Below, piece by piece: positions 43,761-51,547 of a stretch of 64,000 nucleotides of DNA. A program made the translations under genes and the position numbers. Position 1 is the stretch's first letter, and each line of letters opens with the position of its first letter. Where the stretch lies: contig NZ_BBWQ01000005.1 in assembly GCF_001463885.1 (NCBI RefSeq), forward strand, positions 124,001 to 188,000, written 5' to 3'. Origin of the DNA: Aureimonas altamirensis (GTDB lineage Bacteria; Pseudomonadota; Alphaproteobacteria; Rhizobiales; Rhizobiaceae). The notes below the pieces were generated by a model. The model saw only the letters and a list, made by a program, of their open reading frames with translations. It did no database searches and was not told the DNA's origin.

Positions 43761-44575
43761 GATGCGGCTCCTGAAGAGGCGGGGGTATGGCGGAACTGGG
43801 GGTGGAAGGCGCAAACCTTGTCGAAAAAGTCGGCCACGCGCTCATTGTCGCGCGCCTGGATGATCGTGCGCGGGTCGCCGTCGGCGATGATGCGGCCGCG
43901 ATCCATGAACAGAAGGCGCGATGCGATATCGCGCGCAAAGCCCAGCTCATGCGTGACGACCAGCATGGTCATGCCGGCTTGCGCGAATTCGCGCAGCAAC
44001 TGCAAAACTTCGCCGACAAGCTCGGGGTCGAGCGCCGAGGTCGGCTCGTCGAACAGCATGATCTCTGGCCCCATGGCCAGCGCCCGCGCTATGGCGACGC
44101 GCTGCTTCTGCCCGCCGGAAAGGGCGCTGGGCTTACGGTCGGCAAGCGGCGTGATGCGAAGCCTGTCGAACAGGCGTCGGGCCTCTGCCTCCGCTTCGGC
44201 GCGGTTGCGCCCGGCCACCACCATCTGCGGGCGCACCACGTTTTCCATTGCGCTCAGATGCGGCCAGAGGTTGAGCTGCTGGTAAACCATGCCGATGCGC
44301 GGGCGTATGCGGTCGATCTCGCGCGCGGTCTGTCGGCGCACCACGCCCTGCGGGTTCAACTCGCGGCCCAGAAAGCTGCCGCCCACTTCCACGAAGCCGT
44401 CATCGGGCGGATCGAGCCACAGAAGCGTGCGCAGAAGGGTGGATTTGCCGCAGCCGGACGGGCCGACAAGGCTGACGACCTGTCCGCGCGGAATGTCGAA
44501 ATAGACGCTGTCCAGCGCCACGACATCGCCGAAGCGCCGCGTCAGATTGGTGGCGCGCAGGGCAGGGGCCGTCAT
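43757..44575 (-). CDS. Polar amino-acid ABC transporter ATPase of the ureohydrolase operon
   Basis: 272 residues from MTAPALRATNLTRRFGD. Walker A GPSGCGKST, Q-loop GMVYQQLNLWPHLSAMENV, signature [16 protein letters not shown], Walker B IMLFDEPTSALDPE and switch LVVTHELGFA are all intact. It has a short insertion after Walker A (VEVGGSFLGRELNPQGVVRRQTAREIDRIRP) and a C-terminal tail past the usual end. It starts inside the last codons of the second permease. It powers the importer that precedes it and is overlapped by the first ureohydrolase. Confidence 0.92.
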   Translation of the reverse strand: MTAPALRATNLTRRFGDVVALDSVYFDIPRGQVVSLVGPSGCGKSTLLRTLLWLDPPDDGFVEVGGSFLGRELNPQGVVRRQTAREIDRIRPRIGMVYQQLNLWPHLSAMENVVRPQMVVAGRNRAEAEAEARRLFDRLRITPLADRKPSALSGGQKQRVAIARALAMGPEIMLFDEPTSALDPELVGEVLQLLREFAQAGMTMLVVTHELGFARDIASRLLFMDRGRIIADGDPRTIIQARDNERVADFFDKVCAFHPQFRHTPASSGAAS

Positions 44576-45291
44576 CGCGCCGTCCTCCCTTCCAGGATAA
44601 GGTAGCGCGCCACGAGCGGCGACAGGGTGCGGTTGCCGCGCCCGGCATTGAGGCGGCGCTCCAGAAGGCCGGCCAAAAAGCCGAAAAGGCCGGTGATCAG
44701 CCAGTAGAATATCGCCACCGCGATGAACACTTCGAACGGGGCGAAGGTGTTGCCCTGCACGACGAGGCCCTGGAACGTCAGCTCCGCCACGGTGATCGAC
44801 GACAGGACCGAGCTTTCCTTGATCATCGTCATGGTGCAGTTGACGACCGGGGGCACCATCGGCGCCAGCACCTGCGGCACCACGATATTGCGCGCCGCGG
44901 CAAAGGGCGACATGCCGATGGCGCGTGCCGATTCCCACTGGCCGCGCGGCAGCGACAGAACGCAGGCGCGGATGATCTCCGTGTAGTAGGCCCCCGCGAA
45001 GAGCGACAAGGCGACCGTGCCGTTGAACAAGGCCGGGCTCCGCACGCCTGCCGCTGGCAGGCCATATTGCGTCAGGAACACCAGCACGATGAAGGGTATG
45101 CCGCGCATGATCGTCACATAGGCGGCCACCAGCCAGCGCAGCGGCGCGATGGATGACAGGGCAGCGATGGCGGCCAGCGTGCCGATGGTCATGCCGGCAA
45201 GGAAGGCGATGAACGTTATTCTGAGCGTCAGCCATGCGCCTTGAGCGAACAGCGGCAGATTGTCGACGAGAATGGAAAGGTCGAGGCCCAT
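44572..45291 (-). CDS. Polar amino-acid ABC transporter permease, second (ureohydrolase operon)
   Basis: 239 residues from MGLDLSILVDNLPLFAQGAWLTLRITFIAFLAG. A HisM/GlnP-type permease with YVTIMRGIPFIVLVFLTQYGLP and docking loop ESARAIGMSPFAAARNIVVPQVLAPMVPP. Its ATG is at the last base of the partner's stop codon (TGATG overlap). The frame is open far upstream but that part is antiframe of the partner permease. Confidence 0.9.
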   Translation of the reverse strand: MGLDLSILVDNLPLFAQGAWLTLRITFIAFLAGMTIGTLAAIAALSSIAPLRWLVAAYVTIMRGIPFIVLVFLTQYGLPAAGVRSPALFNGTVALSLFAGAYYTEIIRACVLSLPRGQWESARAIGMSPFAAARNIVVPQVLAPMVPPVVNCTMTMIKESSVLSSITVAELTFQGLVVQGNTFAPFEVFIAVAIFYWLITGLFGFLAGLLERRLNAGRGNRTLSPLVARYLILEGRTAR

Positions 45292-45953
45292 CAGCGGCGC
45301 TCCTTTGCGAAGCGGCGTTCCAGAAGCCAGCCGACGAAGGCGAGCGTCAGGTTGATGGCAAGGAACATGAGCGCCGCCGCGACGATGGGCTCGAACGGGC
45401 GAAACCGCGCGGCGCCGATCTGCTGGGCGACGCGCAATGCCTCCACCACCGTGATGACGGCCAGAAGGGCCGTTCCCTTGACGATGACGGTGCCCTCGTT
45501 GACCAGCATCGGCGAGATGCGGCGAAGCAGTTGCGGCAGGATGATCTGCGCCCAGATGACCGGCCGCGACAGGCCAAGCGCGGTCGATGCCTCGACCTGG
45601 CCGGAGTCGATCTCGGGAAGCGAGCCGCGCATGATTTCGGAAATGAAGAAGCTGGAGTTCAGCGCGATGGCGGCGATGCCCGCAACCTCCGGCGCAAGGC
45701 GAAAGCCGGTTGCAGCCGGCAGGCCGTAATAGACCAGGAAAATCTGGATCAGGATGGGCGTGCCGCGGATGAACGACAGAAGCACCGCAATGACCATGTT
45801 GACGGGCCGGATCTTCAACGATCGGACGATGGTCAGGAGGGTGCCGCCCACAAGCGCCAGCGCAAGGGCGATGGCCGCAATGCGCAGGTTGACCAGCGCC
45901 GCCTCGCCGACGCGCGGCATGGCGGCGAACACCAGATCGATGTTGAAATTCAT
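45291..45953 (-). CDS. Polar amino-acid ABC transporter permease, first (ureohydrolase operon)
   Basis: 220 residues from MNFNIDLVFAAMPRVGEAALVNLRIAAIALALALVGG. It has the family's SFIRGTPILIQIFLVYYGLP and EASTALGLSRPVIWAQIILPQLLRRISPML docking loop. With its partner it forms the membrane channel. A strong hairpin separates it from the binding-protein gene. Confidence 0.9.
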   Translation of the reverse strand: MNFNIDLVFAAMPRVGEAALVNLRIAAIALALALVGGTLLTIVRSLKIRPVNMVIAVLLSFIRGTPILIQIFLVYYGLPAATGFRLAPEVAGIAAIALNSSFFISEIMRGSLPEIDSGQVEASTALGLSRPVIWAQIILPQLLRRISPMLVNEGTVIVKGTALLAVITVVEALRVAQQIGAARFRPFEPIVAAALMFLAINLTLAFVGWLLERRFAKERR

Positions 45954-45976
45954 GAAAGGCGACCCTTGCCGAAAGG

Positions 45977-45999
45977 CGAGGCCCCAGGGCGGGGCCTCG
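45977..45999 (-). terminator. Hairpin after binding-protein gene (ureohydrolase operon)
   Basis: A 9-bp G/C stem (45977-45985 with 45991-45999) with a 5-nt loop lies between the binding-protein stop and the permease start, without a T-run. It is the third such structure in this window at the same place in an importer operon. Confidence 0.5.
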
Positions 46000-46012
46000 A
46001 CGTATCGCGATG

Positions 46013-46867
46013 TCAGAGAGCGTCGGGCGGCAGGTAGCCTTCGTCCGGGATTTCCATGCGGAAGCCGAACCATTTGTCCTGAAGCTCGTAGAGGCGGCCG
46101 TCGTCGCGCATCTTGTAGATGACCTGCGAGATGAAATCGCGCAGGTCCGCATCCTCGGGCCGGGTCACCCACGCCTGGTAGGTCCATTGCACGCCGGTTT
46201 CGATAGGCGCGCCCACCTCGAACGTATCGGGATGCTCTTTCACCAGGACGGCGATGGAGGGCAGGGACTGGATCACCGCATCGATTTCGCCGGAGGCAAG
46301 CGCCGTGTAGCAATCGGTGTAGGCCGTATACAGCTTCAGCTCCGCGAAGCCTTCGCCGGCGCCCTTCAGCCGCTCGTCCAGTGCCCGCGCGATGGGCTCG
46401 GCAGAGGATGCGAGCTGCGTGCCGACAATCTTTCCGGCCAGCCCGTCTTCGGTTTCGGTGGCTTCGCCCTTGCGCACCAGCACGTAAGGCTGGCCGTTGG
46501 CGATGGGCGCCGTGTAGGCGTATTTCTTGGCGCGCTCCTCGTTGATGGACACGGTGGTGGCCACGAAATCGAAATTGCCTGCCAGAAGGCCCGGCAGGAT
46601 ACCCTGCCACGGCAGGTCGAGCTGGTTCAGCTTGACGCCGAGCTCCTGCACGACGACGTCGAGGATATCCTTGCCGTAGCCGACGATCTGGCCGCTTTCG
46701 TCGACAAATTCGAATGGCGGAAAGGCCGCCTCCGTGCCGACGGTCACCGTGCCTGCGGCGCGGATCTTGTCGAGCGTGCCGCCGGCGGCAAAGCCGGCCA
46801 TGGGGAAGGCGAGGACGAGTCCTGTCGCACCGATCAACAGGCCGAGCTGGCGTCTGGTCATGTTCAT
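46013..46867 (-). CDS. Polar amino-acid / guanidino-compound ABC transporter binding protein
   Basis: 284 residues with a signal peptide (MNMTRRQLGLLIGATGLVLAFPMAGFA) that includes TRRQLGLLI and might go by Tat. The mature family 3 binding domain reads GTVTVGTEAAFPPFEFVDESGQIVGYGKDILDVVVQELGV, GLLAGNFDFVATTVSINEERAKKYAYTAPI, and lobe two with YTDCYTALASGEIDAVIQSLPS. The acidic ligand pocket implies a cationic substrate, consistent with an arginine- or agmatine-like compound, but that is inferred from the neighbouring ureohydrolases. Confidence 0.9.
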   Translation of the reverse strand: MNMTRRQLGLLIGATGLVLAFPMAGFAAGGTLDKIRAAGTVTVGTEAAFPPFEFVDESGQIVGYGKDILDVVVQELGVKLNQLDLPWQGILPGLLAGNFDFVATTVSINEERAKKYAYTAPIANGQPYVLVRKGEATETEDGLAGKIVGTQLASSAEPIARALDERLKGAGEGFAELKLYTAYTDCYTALASGEIDAVIQSLPSIAVLVKEHPDTFEVGAPIETGVQWTYQAWVTRPEDADLRDFISQVIYKMRDDGRLYELQDKWFGFRMEIPDEGYLPPDAL

Positions 46868-46904
46868 GCGCTTATGCTCCTGGCTCAGGGGATGGAAAAC
46901 CGGT

Positions 46905-47873
46905 TCAACGGTCGAAATATCCGGCGCGGACGGCCGCGCCGATCAGGTTCACCGCAAGGCGGCCGGCAACGATCGAGGTGATGTTGTTGACGTCGCGCGC
47001 GGGGGTGATCTCGACGATATCCATGCCGACGACGCGCCCCTTGCCGACAAGGCCGTGGATGAGGCGGCGGCATTGATGGAAGGTCAGTCCGCCGGGCGCG
47101 GGGCCTTCGACGCCCGGCGCCTCGGAAGGGTCGAGGCCGTCGGCATCGATGGTGATGTAATAGCGCCCGCCGGCCGGAATGCGCGCCAGGACGGCGTCGA
47201 TGCCGCCATCATGCACCTCGAAAGCCGGGATGATCTGCGCCCCGTAGGCCATGGCCGCTTCGTACTCTTCCGGCCGGCCGCTGCCCTGGGCGCGAATGCC
47301 GATCTGGAAGATCTCACCGATATGCGCCATTTCCGATGCCCTGCGGATCGGGCTGGAGAGGCCGTCGTGAACGCCGTTCACGTCGTTGCGCCAATCGATA
47401 TGGGCGTCGATCTGCACGAGGGTGATCGGGTCTCCGCCAAGTTCCGACAGCGCGCGGAAGATGGGAATGGGAATACCATGGTCGCCGCCGAAGGTGATGG
47501 GCATCGCCCCCGCCTTCAGGATCTTGCGCACGGCCTCTTCGGCCCGCGCGAAATGCCCGCCGCCCGGCACTTCCAGGTCGTATGGCACGTTGCCGACATC
47601 CACCGCGCGCACCGGACGGTTGTCGTAGATCGGGCCGCCGACATCGAAATCATGCCGCTCGAGTGAGCGCGAGACACGATCCGTCATGCGACGGATGGTG
47701 TCGGGCGCGTTGATCTGGTCGTTGCTGAGCGCATCAGGCGTATAGGCGCTGCCGTGGGGAATGCCGAGAAAGGCGATGTCGGCCGCAAGGGAATCGAGGT
47801 CCGTATCCACGGTCGAGTACAGGAAACTGCCGTAGGACGTGGCAGCAGGAACCGTCAGGGGCATGGTCGTCAT
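46905..47873 (-). CDS. Agmatinase/ureohydrolase family protein, second
   Basis: 322 residues from MTTMPLTVPAATSYGSF. The metal-site motifs are GGDHGIPIPI, DAHIDWRNDVNGV and TIDADGLDPSEAPGV, ending in GMDIVEITPARD. The AHIDWRN form (Trp after DAHID) and the loss of the Ser in GGDHS distinguish it from the other ureohydrolase in this operon, so the two probably prefer different guanidino substrates. It is the first gene of the operon, next to the long dyad and the divergent LysR gene. Confidence 0.9.
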   Translation of the reverse strand: MTTMPLTVPAATSYGSFLYSTVDTDLDSLAADIAFLGIPHGSAYTPDALSNDQINAPDTIRRMTDRVSRSLERHDFDVGGPIYDNRPVRAVDVGNVPYDLEVPGGGHFARAEEAVRKILKAGAMPITFGGDHGIPIPIFRALSELGGDPITLVQIDAHIDWRNDVNGVHDGLSSPIRRASEMAHIGEIFQIGIRAQGSGRPEEYEAAMAYGAQIIPAFEVHDGGIDAVLARIPAGGRYYITIDADGLDPSEAPGVEGPAPGGLTFHQCRRLIHGLVGKGRVVGMDIVEITPARDVNNITSIVAGRLAVNLIGAAVRAGYFDR

Positions 47874-47939
47874 TTGGCTTCTCTTCGGGCAGGCGCTGAA
47901 ACGAACGGTCATGCCGGCATTGCGGTGGACCGCGGTCAT

Positions 47940-47971
47940 GATTAAGAAATAACCAGACCTATTTTTTAATC
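47940..47971. promoter_or_regulatory. Long AT-rich dyad, probable LysR-type operator
   Basis: GATTAAGAAATA (47940-47951) and TATTTTTTAATC (47960-47971) are complementary at 11 of 12 positions around an 8-nt centre. Such a dyad is striking in this GC-rich DNA. It lies 67 nt upstream of the second ureohydrolase and about 90 nt upstream of the divergent LysR gene, the usual place for the regulator's recognition site. Confidence 0.65.
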
Positions 47972-48060
47972 TTTCATGGGGCGCAGTCGGTGAGAAGGAC
48001 GAGTTTCGAGCCGCGGTTGCAAAATCCGCAACCATGCGATGCGGAGCGAGGTGCGGGCCG

Positions 48061-49035
48061 ATGGCTCCGCGTCTCCTGAACCCGACGCACCGGCAGATCG
48101 GTGCGCTTTCAACCATCGACTTGCGCAATATGCAGATGTTCCGGCAGGTCGCGGATGCCGGAGGGATTACCGCGGCTGTGGAGCGCTTCGGCATCGAGAA
48201 GACGGCGGCCAGCCGCGCCGTGCGCGCGCTGGAACTGCGGCTCGACGGCTCTTTATGCGCGCGCGGCCCGAAGGGATTTGCGCTCACCGATTACGGGCGG
48301 GAGGTCTATGCCGCTGCGGCCGCCATGGACGACGCTCTGGATACGGCGCGCAATCTTATCAACCGGGCGCACCAGACGCTGGAAGGAGAGGTCCGCTTTG
48401 GACTTTGCGACAATTGCCTGACGAATACGGACGCGAAGATCTCGGATGCGATCGAGCTGTTCCAGCGAATGGCCCCTTCGGTGCGTTTATCCCTGTCGAT
48501 CTATCCACCCGACCAGCTCGTGCAGGCCATCGGCGACCGCGAGGTGCACCTGGGCGTGACGTCGGCGGAACATGCTACCGGCGAGACGCTGGTGGGAGAG
48601 CCGCTGTTTCTGGAAAAGACGCGGCTTTACTGCTGCCCGCAGCCGGGGGAGCCTGCACCCCATCTGCACAGGCTGGCGACGCGGGGCTATGGCGTGGTGG
48701 TGCGCCGCTTCACCAAAGAGGGGCCGGGCCGGATGTCACGGCGCATCGCCGCGGCCTGGACATGTGAGGCCAGCGGGTTGGAGGCGGTTGCGACGCTCAT
48801 CAATACGGGTCGTTGCGTTGGCCTTCTGCCGGATCACTTCGTGGAGGGCACGCGAATGCGGCGCCCCTTCATCGTGGTTCCCGGCTCGGAGGAGTTGATA
48901 ACCTCCACGGTGTTCTCGGTCGTGCATGAAAGAGACAGGATCGTTTCGCAGGCCGTCTCGGCCTTGCGCGACGTGCTGATCGACGTCGCGCGCAAAAGCG
49001 GCACGGCCGCGAAGGCCAGGGCGATGCTGGGCTGA
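48061..49035 (+). CDS. LysR-family transcriptional regulator
   Basis: 324 residues from the ATG at 48061 (an ATG 9 codons earlier and one at 48130 are alternatives). The winged helix-turn-helix is LRNMQMFRQVADAGGITAAVERFGIEKTAASRAVRALELRLDGSLCARGPKGFALTDYG, followed by the linker helix and the periplasmic-binding-like effector domain (EVRFGLCDNC, LVQAIGDREVHLGVTSAEH, GLEAVATLINTGRCVGLLPDHFV). It is divergent from the ureohydrolase operon and probably activates it in response to a guanidino compound or product. Confidence 0.9.
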   Translation: MAPRLLNPTHRQIGALSTIDLRNMQMFRQVADAGGITAAVERFGIEKTAASRAVRALELRLDGSLCARGPKGFALTDYGREVYAAAAAMDDALDTARNLINRAHQTLEGEVRFGLCDNCLTNTDAKISDAIELFQRMAPSVRLSLSIYPPDQLVQAIGDREVHLGVTSAEHATGETLVGEPLFLEKTRLYCCPQPGEPAPHLHRLATRGYGVVVRRFTKEGPGRMSRRIAAAWTCEASGLEAVATLINTGRCVGLLPDHFVEGTRMRRPFIVVPGSEELITSTVFSVVHERDRIVSQAVSALRDVLIDVARKSGTAAKARAMLG

Positions 49036-49127
49036 GCCTCAGTTTGTTTGGCGCGATGTCTGGATGGTTTCGTGTGCGGTTTCATGGGCGGCGGCATGCG
49101 CTGCACCGCTCAAGGTTCTGCAAAATA

Positions 49128-49202
49128 TGGTGGGCGCGACAGGGATCGAACCTGTGACCCCCTCGGTGTGAACGAGGTGCTCTCCCGCTGAGCTACGCGC
49201 CC
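49128..49202 (-). tRNA. tRNA-Val (anticodon CAC)
   Basis: The minus-strand sequence folds into a full cloverleaf: a 7-bp acceptor stem (GGGCGCG / CGCGCCC) with encoded CCA end, D arm GCTCAGCGGGAGAGC, anticodon stem CCTCG/CGAGG with loop TTCACAC, and T arm ACAGG-TTCGATC-CCTGT. The anticodon CAC reads GUG, valine. Confidence 0.97.
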
Positions 49203-49267
49203 GATGCAGCGTCCCGGTGTGTCCGGCTGCGAAGGTGCGCCGATATAGTCGGGCCGGGCCTGTCCCG

Positions 49268-49981
49268 TCAACCGGCTATTGCATGCTCCTGCCACAGTTT
49301 GTGCACGAGCTCCGGCGTGACGGCGGCGTAATCGTCGGCAACATGGCTTGCCTCGGCCCGTGCCTCCGCATTCGCGTCATAGCCGAACCCCAACAGGATG
49401 GACGGAATGCCGGCATTGAGGGCCGCGCTGGTATCGGTGCGCGTGTCGCCGATCATTACCGCCCGGGCAGGGTTGCCGCCGGCCTGTTCGATGGTGCCGG
49501 TGATATGGATGGCGTCGGGCTTGCGCGCCGCGAAGGTGTCGAAGCCGGCAATCGCCGCGAAACGCGCCGAAAGCCCGAGCGAATCGAGCAGCAGCCGCGC
49601 CAGCCGCTCGCTCTTGTTGGTGCACACCGCCAGCACGAACCCCGCTTGCTGCAAGCGGTCGAGCGCATCGACCGCGCCGGGGAAGGGCAGCGAATGACGG
49701 GCGATGTTAGCCTCGTAGAAGGACAGGAAGCAGGCGACCTGCTCGTCGAGCTCGTCTTCGCCGAGATCCCGGGCGGCCCAGCCATAGGCCGCCTTCAGCA
49801 TGGCGCGGGAACCGTGCCCGGCAAAAGGACGCACCATATCCAGCGTGACCGGCGCCATCGCCCGGCGTGCGAGGCAATGGTTAAGGCTGCCGGTCAGGTC
49901 CGGCGCGGTGTCCACCAGCGTGCCGTCGAGATCGAATATGGCGATGGGAGGCGCAATGGGCGTGGCTGTCGAAACGGTCAT
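49268..49981 (-). CDS. gph: Phosphoglycolate phosphatase
   Basis: 237 residues of the HAD superfamily. Motif I is FDLDGTLVDTAPDL with the nucleophile Asp and its partner, motif II is VCTNKS, and motif III/IV is ARKPDAIH then MIGDTRTDTSAALNAGIPSI. The cap helix region (LTGSLNHCLARRAMAPVTLDMVRPFAGHGSRAMLKAAYG) matches Gph/CbbZ. It removes phosphate from 2-phosphoglycolate arising from oxidative DNA repair. It is divergent from rpiA, a pairing frequent in the Hyphomicrobiales. Confidence 0.88.
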   Translation of the reverse strand: MTVSTATPIAPPIAIFDLDGTLVDTAPDLTGSLNHCLARRAMAPVTLDMVRPFAGHGSRAMLKAAYGWAARDLGEDELDEQVACFLSFYEANIARHSLPFPGAVDALDRLQQAGFVLAVCTNKSERLARLLLDSLGLSARFAAIAGFDTFAARKPDAIHITGTIEQAGGNPARAVMIGDTRTDTSAALNAGIPSILLGFGYDANAEARAEASHVADDYAAVTPELVHKLWQEHAIAG

Positions 49982-50139
49982 AGCGGCATCAAACCTGCCT
50001 GTGCCGCGGCGTCAAGCGGAGGCAGGGCAAAGGGACGGCTTCCGCGCCTGCGGCAAACGCATTAAACGGGGCTGATTGCAGCTTGTGGCCAGCACGGGGA
50101 TTCGCCGCGCCGGCGGTACCCTATACGAAGGACTGCGAA

Positions 50140-50835
50140 ATGAGTGATGCAGCACGCCTGAAGGAAGACGCGGCACGCGCCGCGCTTGCCCATGTGGAGG
50201 GCGGGATGCGGCTTGGCCTCGGTTCCGGGTCGACGTCCGAGGCCTTCGTGCGCGTTCTGGCCGAGCAAGTCCGCGAGGGGCTGGAGATCGTCGGCGTGCC
50301 GACGTCCGAGCGCACCGCGCGCCTCTGCCGCGAAACCGGCGTGCCGCTGACCACGCTCGACGAGACACCCGAACTCGACCTTGCCATCGACGGCACGGAC
50401 GAGGTCGATCCTGCCCTGCGCCTGATCAAGGGCGGTGGCGGCGCGCTCCTGCGTGAAAAGATCGTGGCCGCTGCCTCTGCGCGCATGATCGTGATCGCCG
50501 ATGCGTCCAAGCAGGTCGAGACGCTGGGGGCGTTCCCGCTGCCGATCGAGGTGAACGGCTTCGGGCTGGTCGCCACCTATCTCGCCATCGAGCGGGCTGC
50601 CGGGCTTCTTGGGCTCAGCGGCGGGCTGACATTGCGCAAGACGGGGGAGGAGCCGTTCTTCACCGATGGCGGACACCTGATCATCGATGCATCTTTTGGC
50701 CGCATTCCCGATCCAGAAGCGCTGTCTGCCGCATTGTACGCGGTGCCCGGCGTTGTCGAGCACGGCCTGTTCCTCGGACTGGCGACCTCGGTAGTCCTTG
50801 CCTCCGACACTGGCATTCGCGTGCTGGAAAGGTAA
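50140..50835 (+). CDS. rpiA: Ribose-5-phosphate isomerase A
   Basis: 231 residues from [16 protein letters not shown], with AAGGA 8 nt upstream. The enzyme interconverts ribose-5-phosphate and ribulose-5-phosphate. Conserved blocks are [60 protein letters not shown] (the catalytic Asp/Glu/Lys region), [12 protein letters not shown] and a final [15 protein letters not shown]. Confidence 0.96.
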   Translation: MSDAARLKEDAARAALAHVEGGMRLGLGSGSTSEAFVRVLAEQVREGLEIVGVPTSERTARLCRETGVPLTTLDETPELDLAIDGTDEVDPALRLIKGGGGALLREKIVAAASARMIVIADASKQVETLGAFPLPIEVNGFGLVATYLAIERAAGLLGLSGGLTLRKTGEEPFFTDGGHLIIDASFGRIPDPEALSAALYAVPGVVEHGLFLGLATSVVLASDTGIRVLER

Positions 50836-50931
50836 GGTCTCGGCGGTCCATCGGTCGCAAGGGGCTTCCCCGGCTCCGATTTATTCATTAGTGAGCAGTC
50901 AGCTCATGTTCGAATCCATGGAGATGGAACT

Positions 50932-51462
50932 TTGAAAGTTCTGAAGCTGAAGTTGCGTCGGTCCATGTGCGCCGCGGCTGCCCTGCTCATACTGTCGGCC
51001 GTTCCCGCTTCCGCGCAGGAAATCAGCCCGTCGCACCTTGCAGCGGCCCGGCAGGCCGTCGACGCCATAGACACGACCGAACAGTTCGACCAGATCCTGT
51101 TGAACGCGGCGACGCAGATCAAGGCGGAGTTGATCGTCAACAACCCGAACCTGCAGTCGGAAATCTCCACGATGGTCGACGACAACGCGATCGCCTTGGC
51201 GCCGCGCCGCGCCGACCTCGAAAACGAGATCGCCCGCATCTACGCCAAGATCTTCACCGAGCAGGAACTGCGCGAGATCGGCCAGTTCTATGCTTCGGAA
51301 GCAGGCCGCAAGCTTCTGGCACAGGGCCCCGCCGCCGTCCGCGAAACGATGGGCGCAGCCGATATCTGGGCCAACGGCATCGTGCGCGATCTGCGCCAGT
51401 CGGCAGAAGCCGGCATGCGCCAGCTGGCGCCGGCCGCGGGCAACACCGCCCCGGCCCAGTAA
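50932..51462 (+). CDS. DUF2059 domain protein, exported
   Basis: 176 residues from a TTG at 50932 with GGAG a few bases upstream; no ATG lies before the signal peptide, which reads MKVLKLKLRRSMCAAAALLILSAVPASAQ. The mature protein is helical and matches DUF2059: AARQAVDAIDTTEQFDQILLNAATQIKAELI, FTEQELREIGQFYASEAGRKLLAQGPAAVRET. Function unknown. It lies between rpiA and gor, a common Hyphomicrobiales order. Confidence 0.88.
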   Translation: MKVLKLKLRRSMCAAAALLILSAVPASAQEISPSHLAAARQAVDAIDTTEQFDQILLNAATQIKAELIVNNPNLQSEISTMVDDNAIALAPRRADLENEIARIYAKIFTEQELREIGQFYASEAGRKLLAQGPAAVRETMGAADIWANGIVRDLRQSAEAGMRQLAPAAGNTAPAQ

Positions 51463-51547
51463 GCCCTTCGCCGTCTCCGGCCTTTCGGTGGCGCGTGCAT
51501 GGCGCGCCCCCTTCACGCTACCAGTCCCCGCAAATTGAGGGCGCCCG

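Noticed and set aside
47874-48060. A guanidine riboswitch before the ureohydrolase operon
   Set aside because: The expected conserved ACGR / GGGACGA-type segments were not seen on the minus strand, and a protein-type dyad explains the region better.
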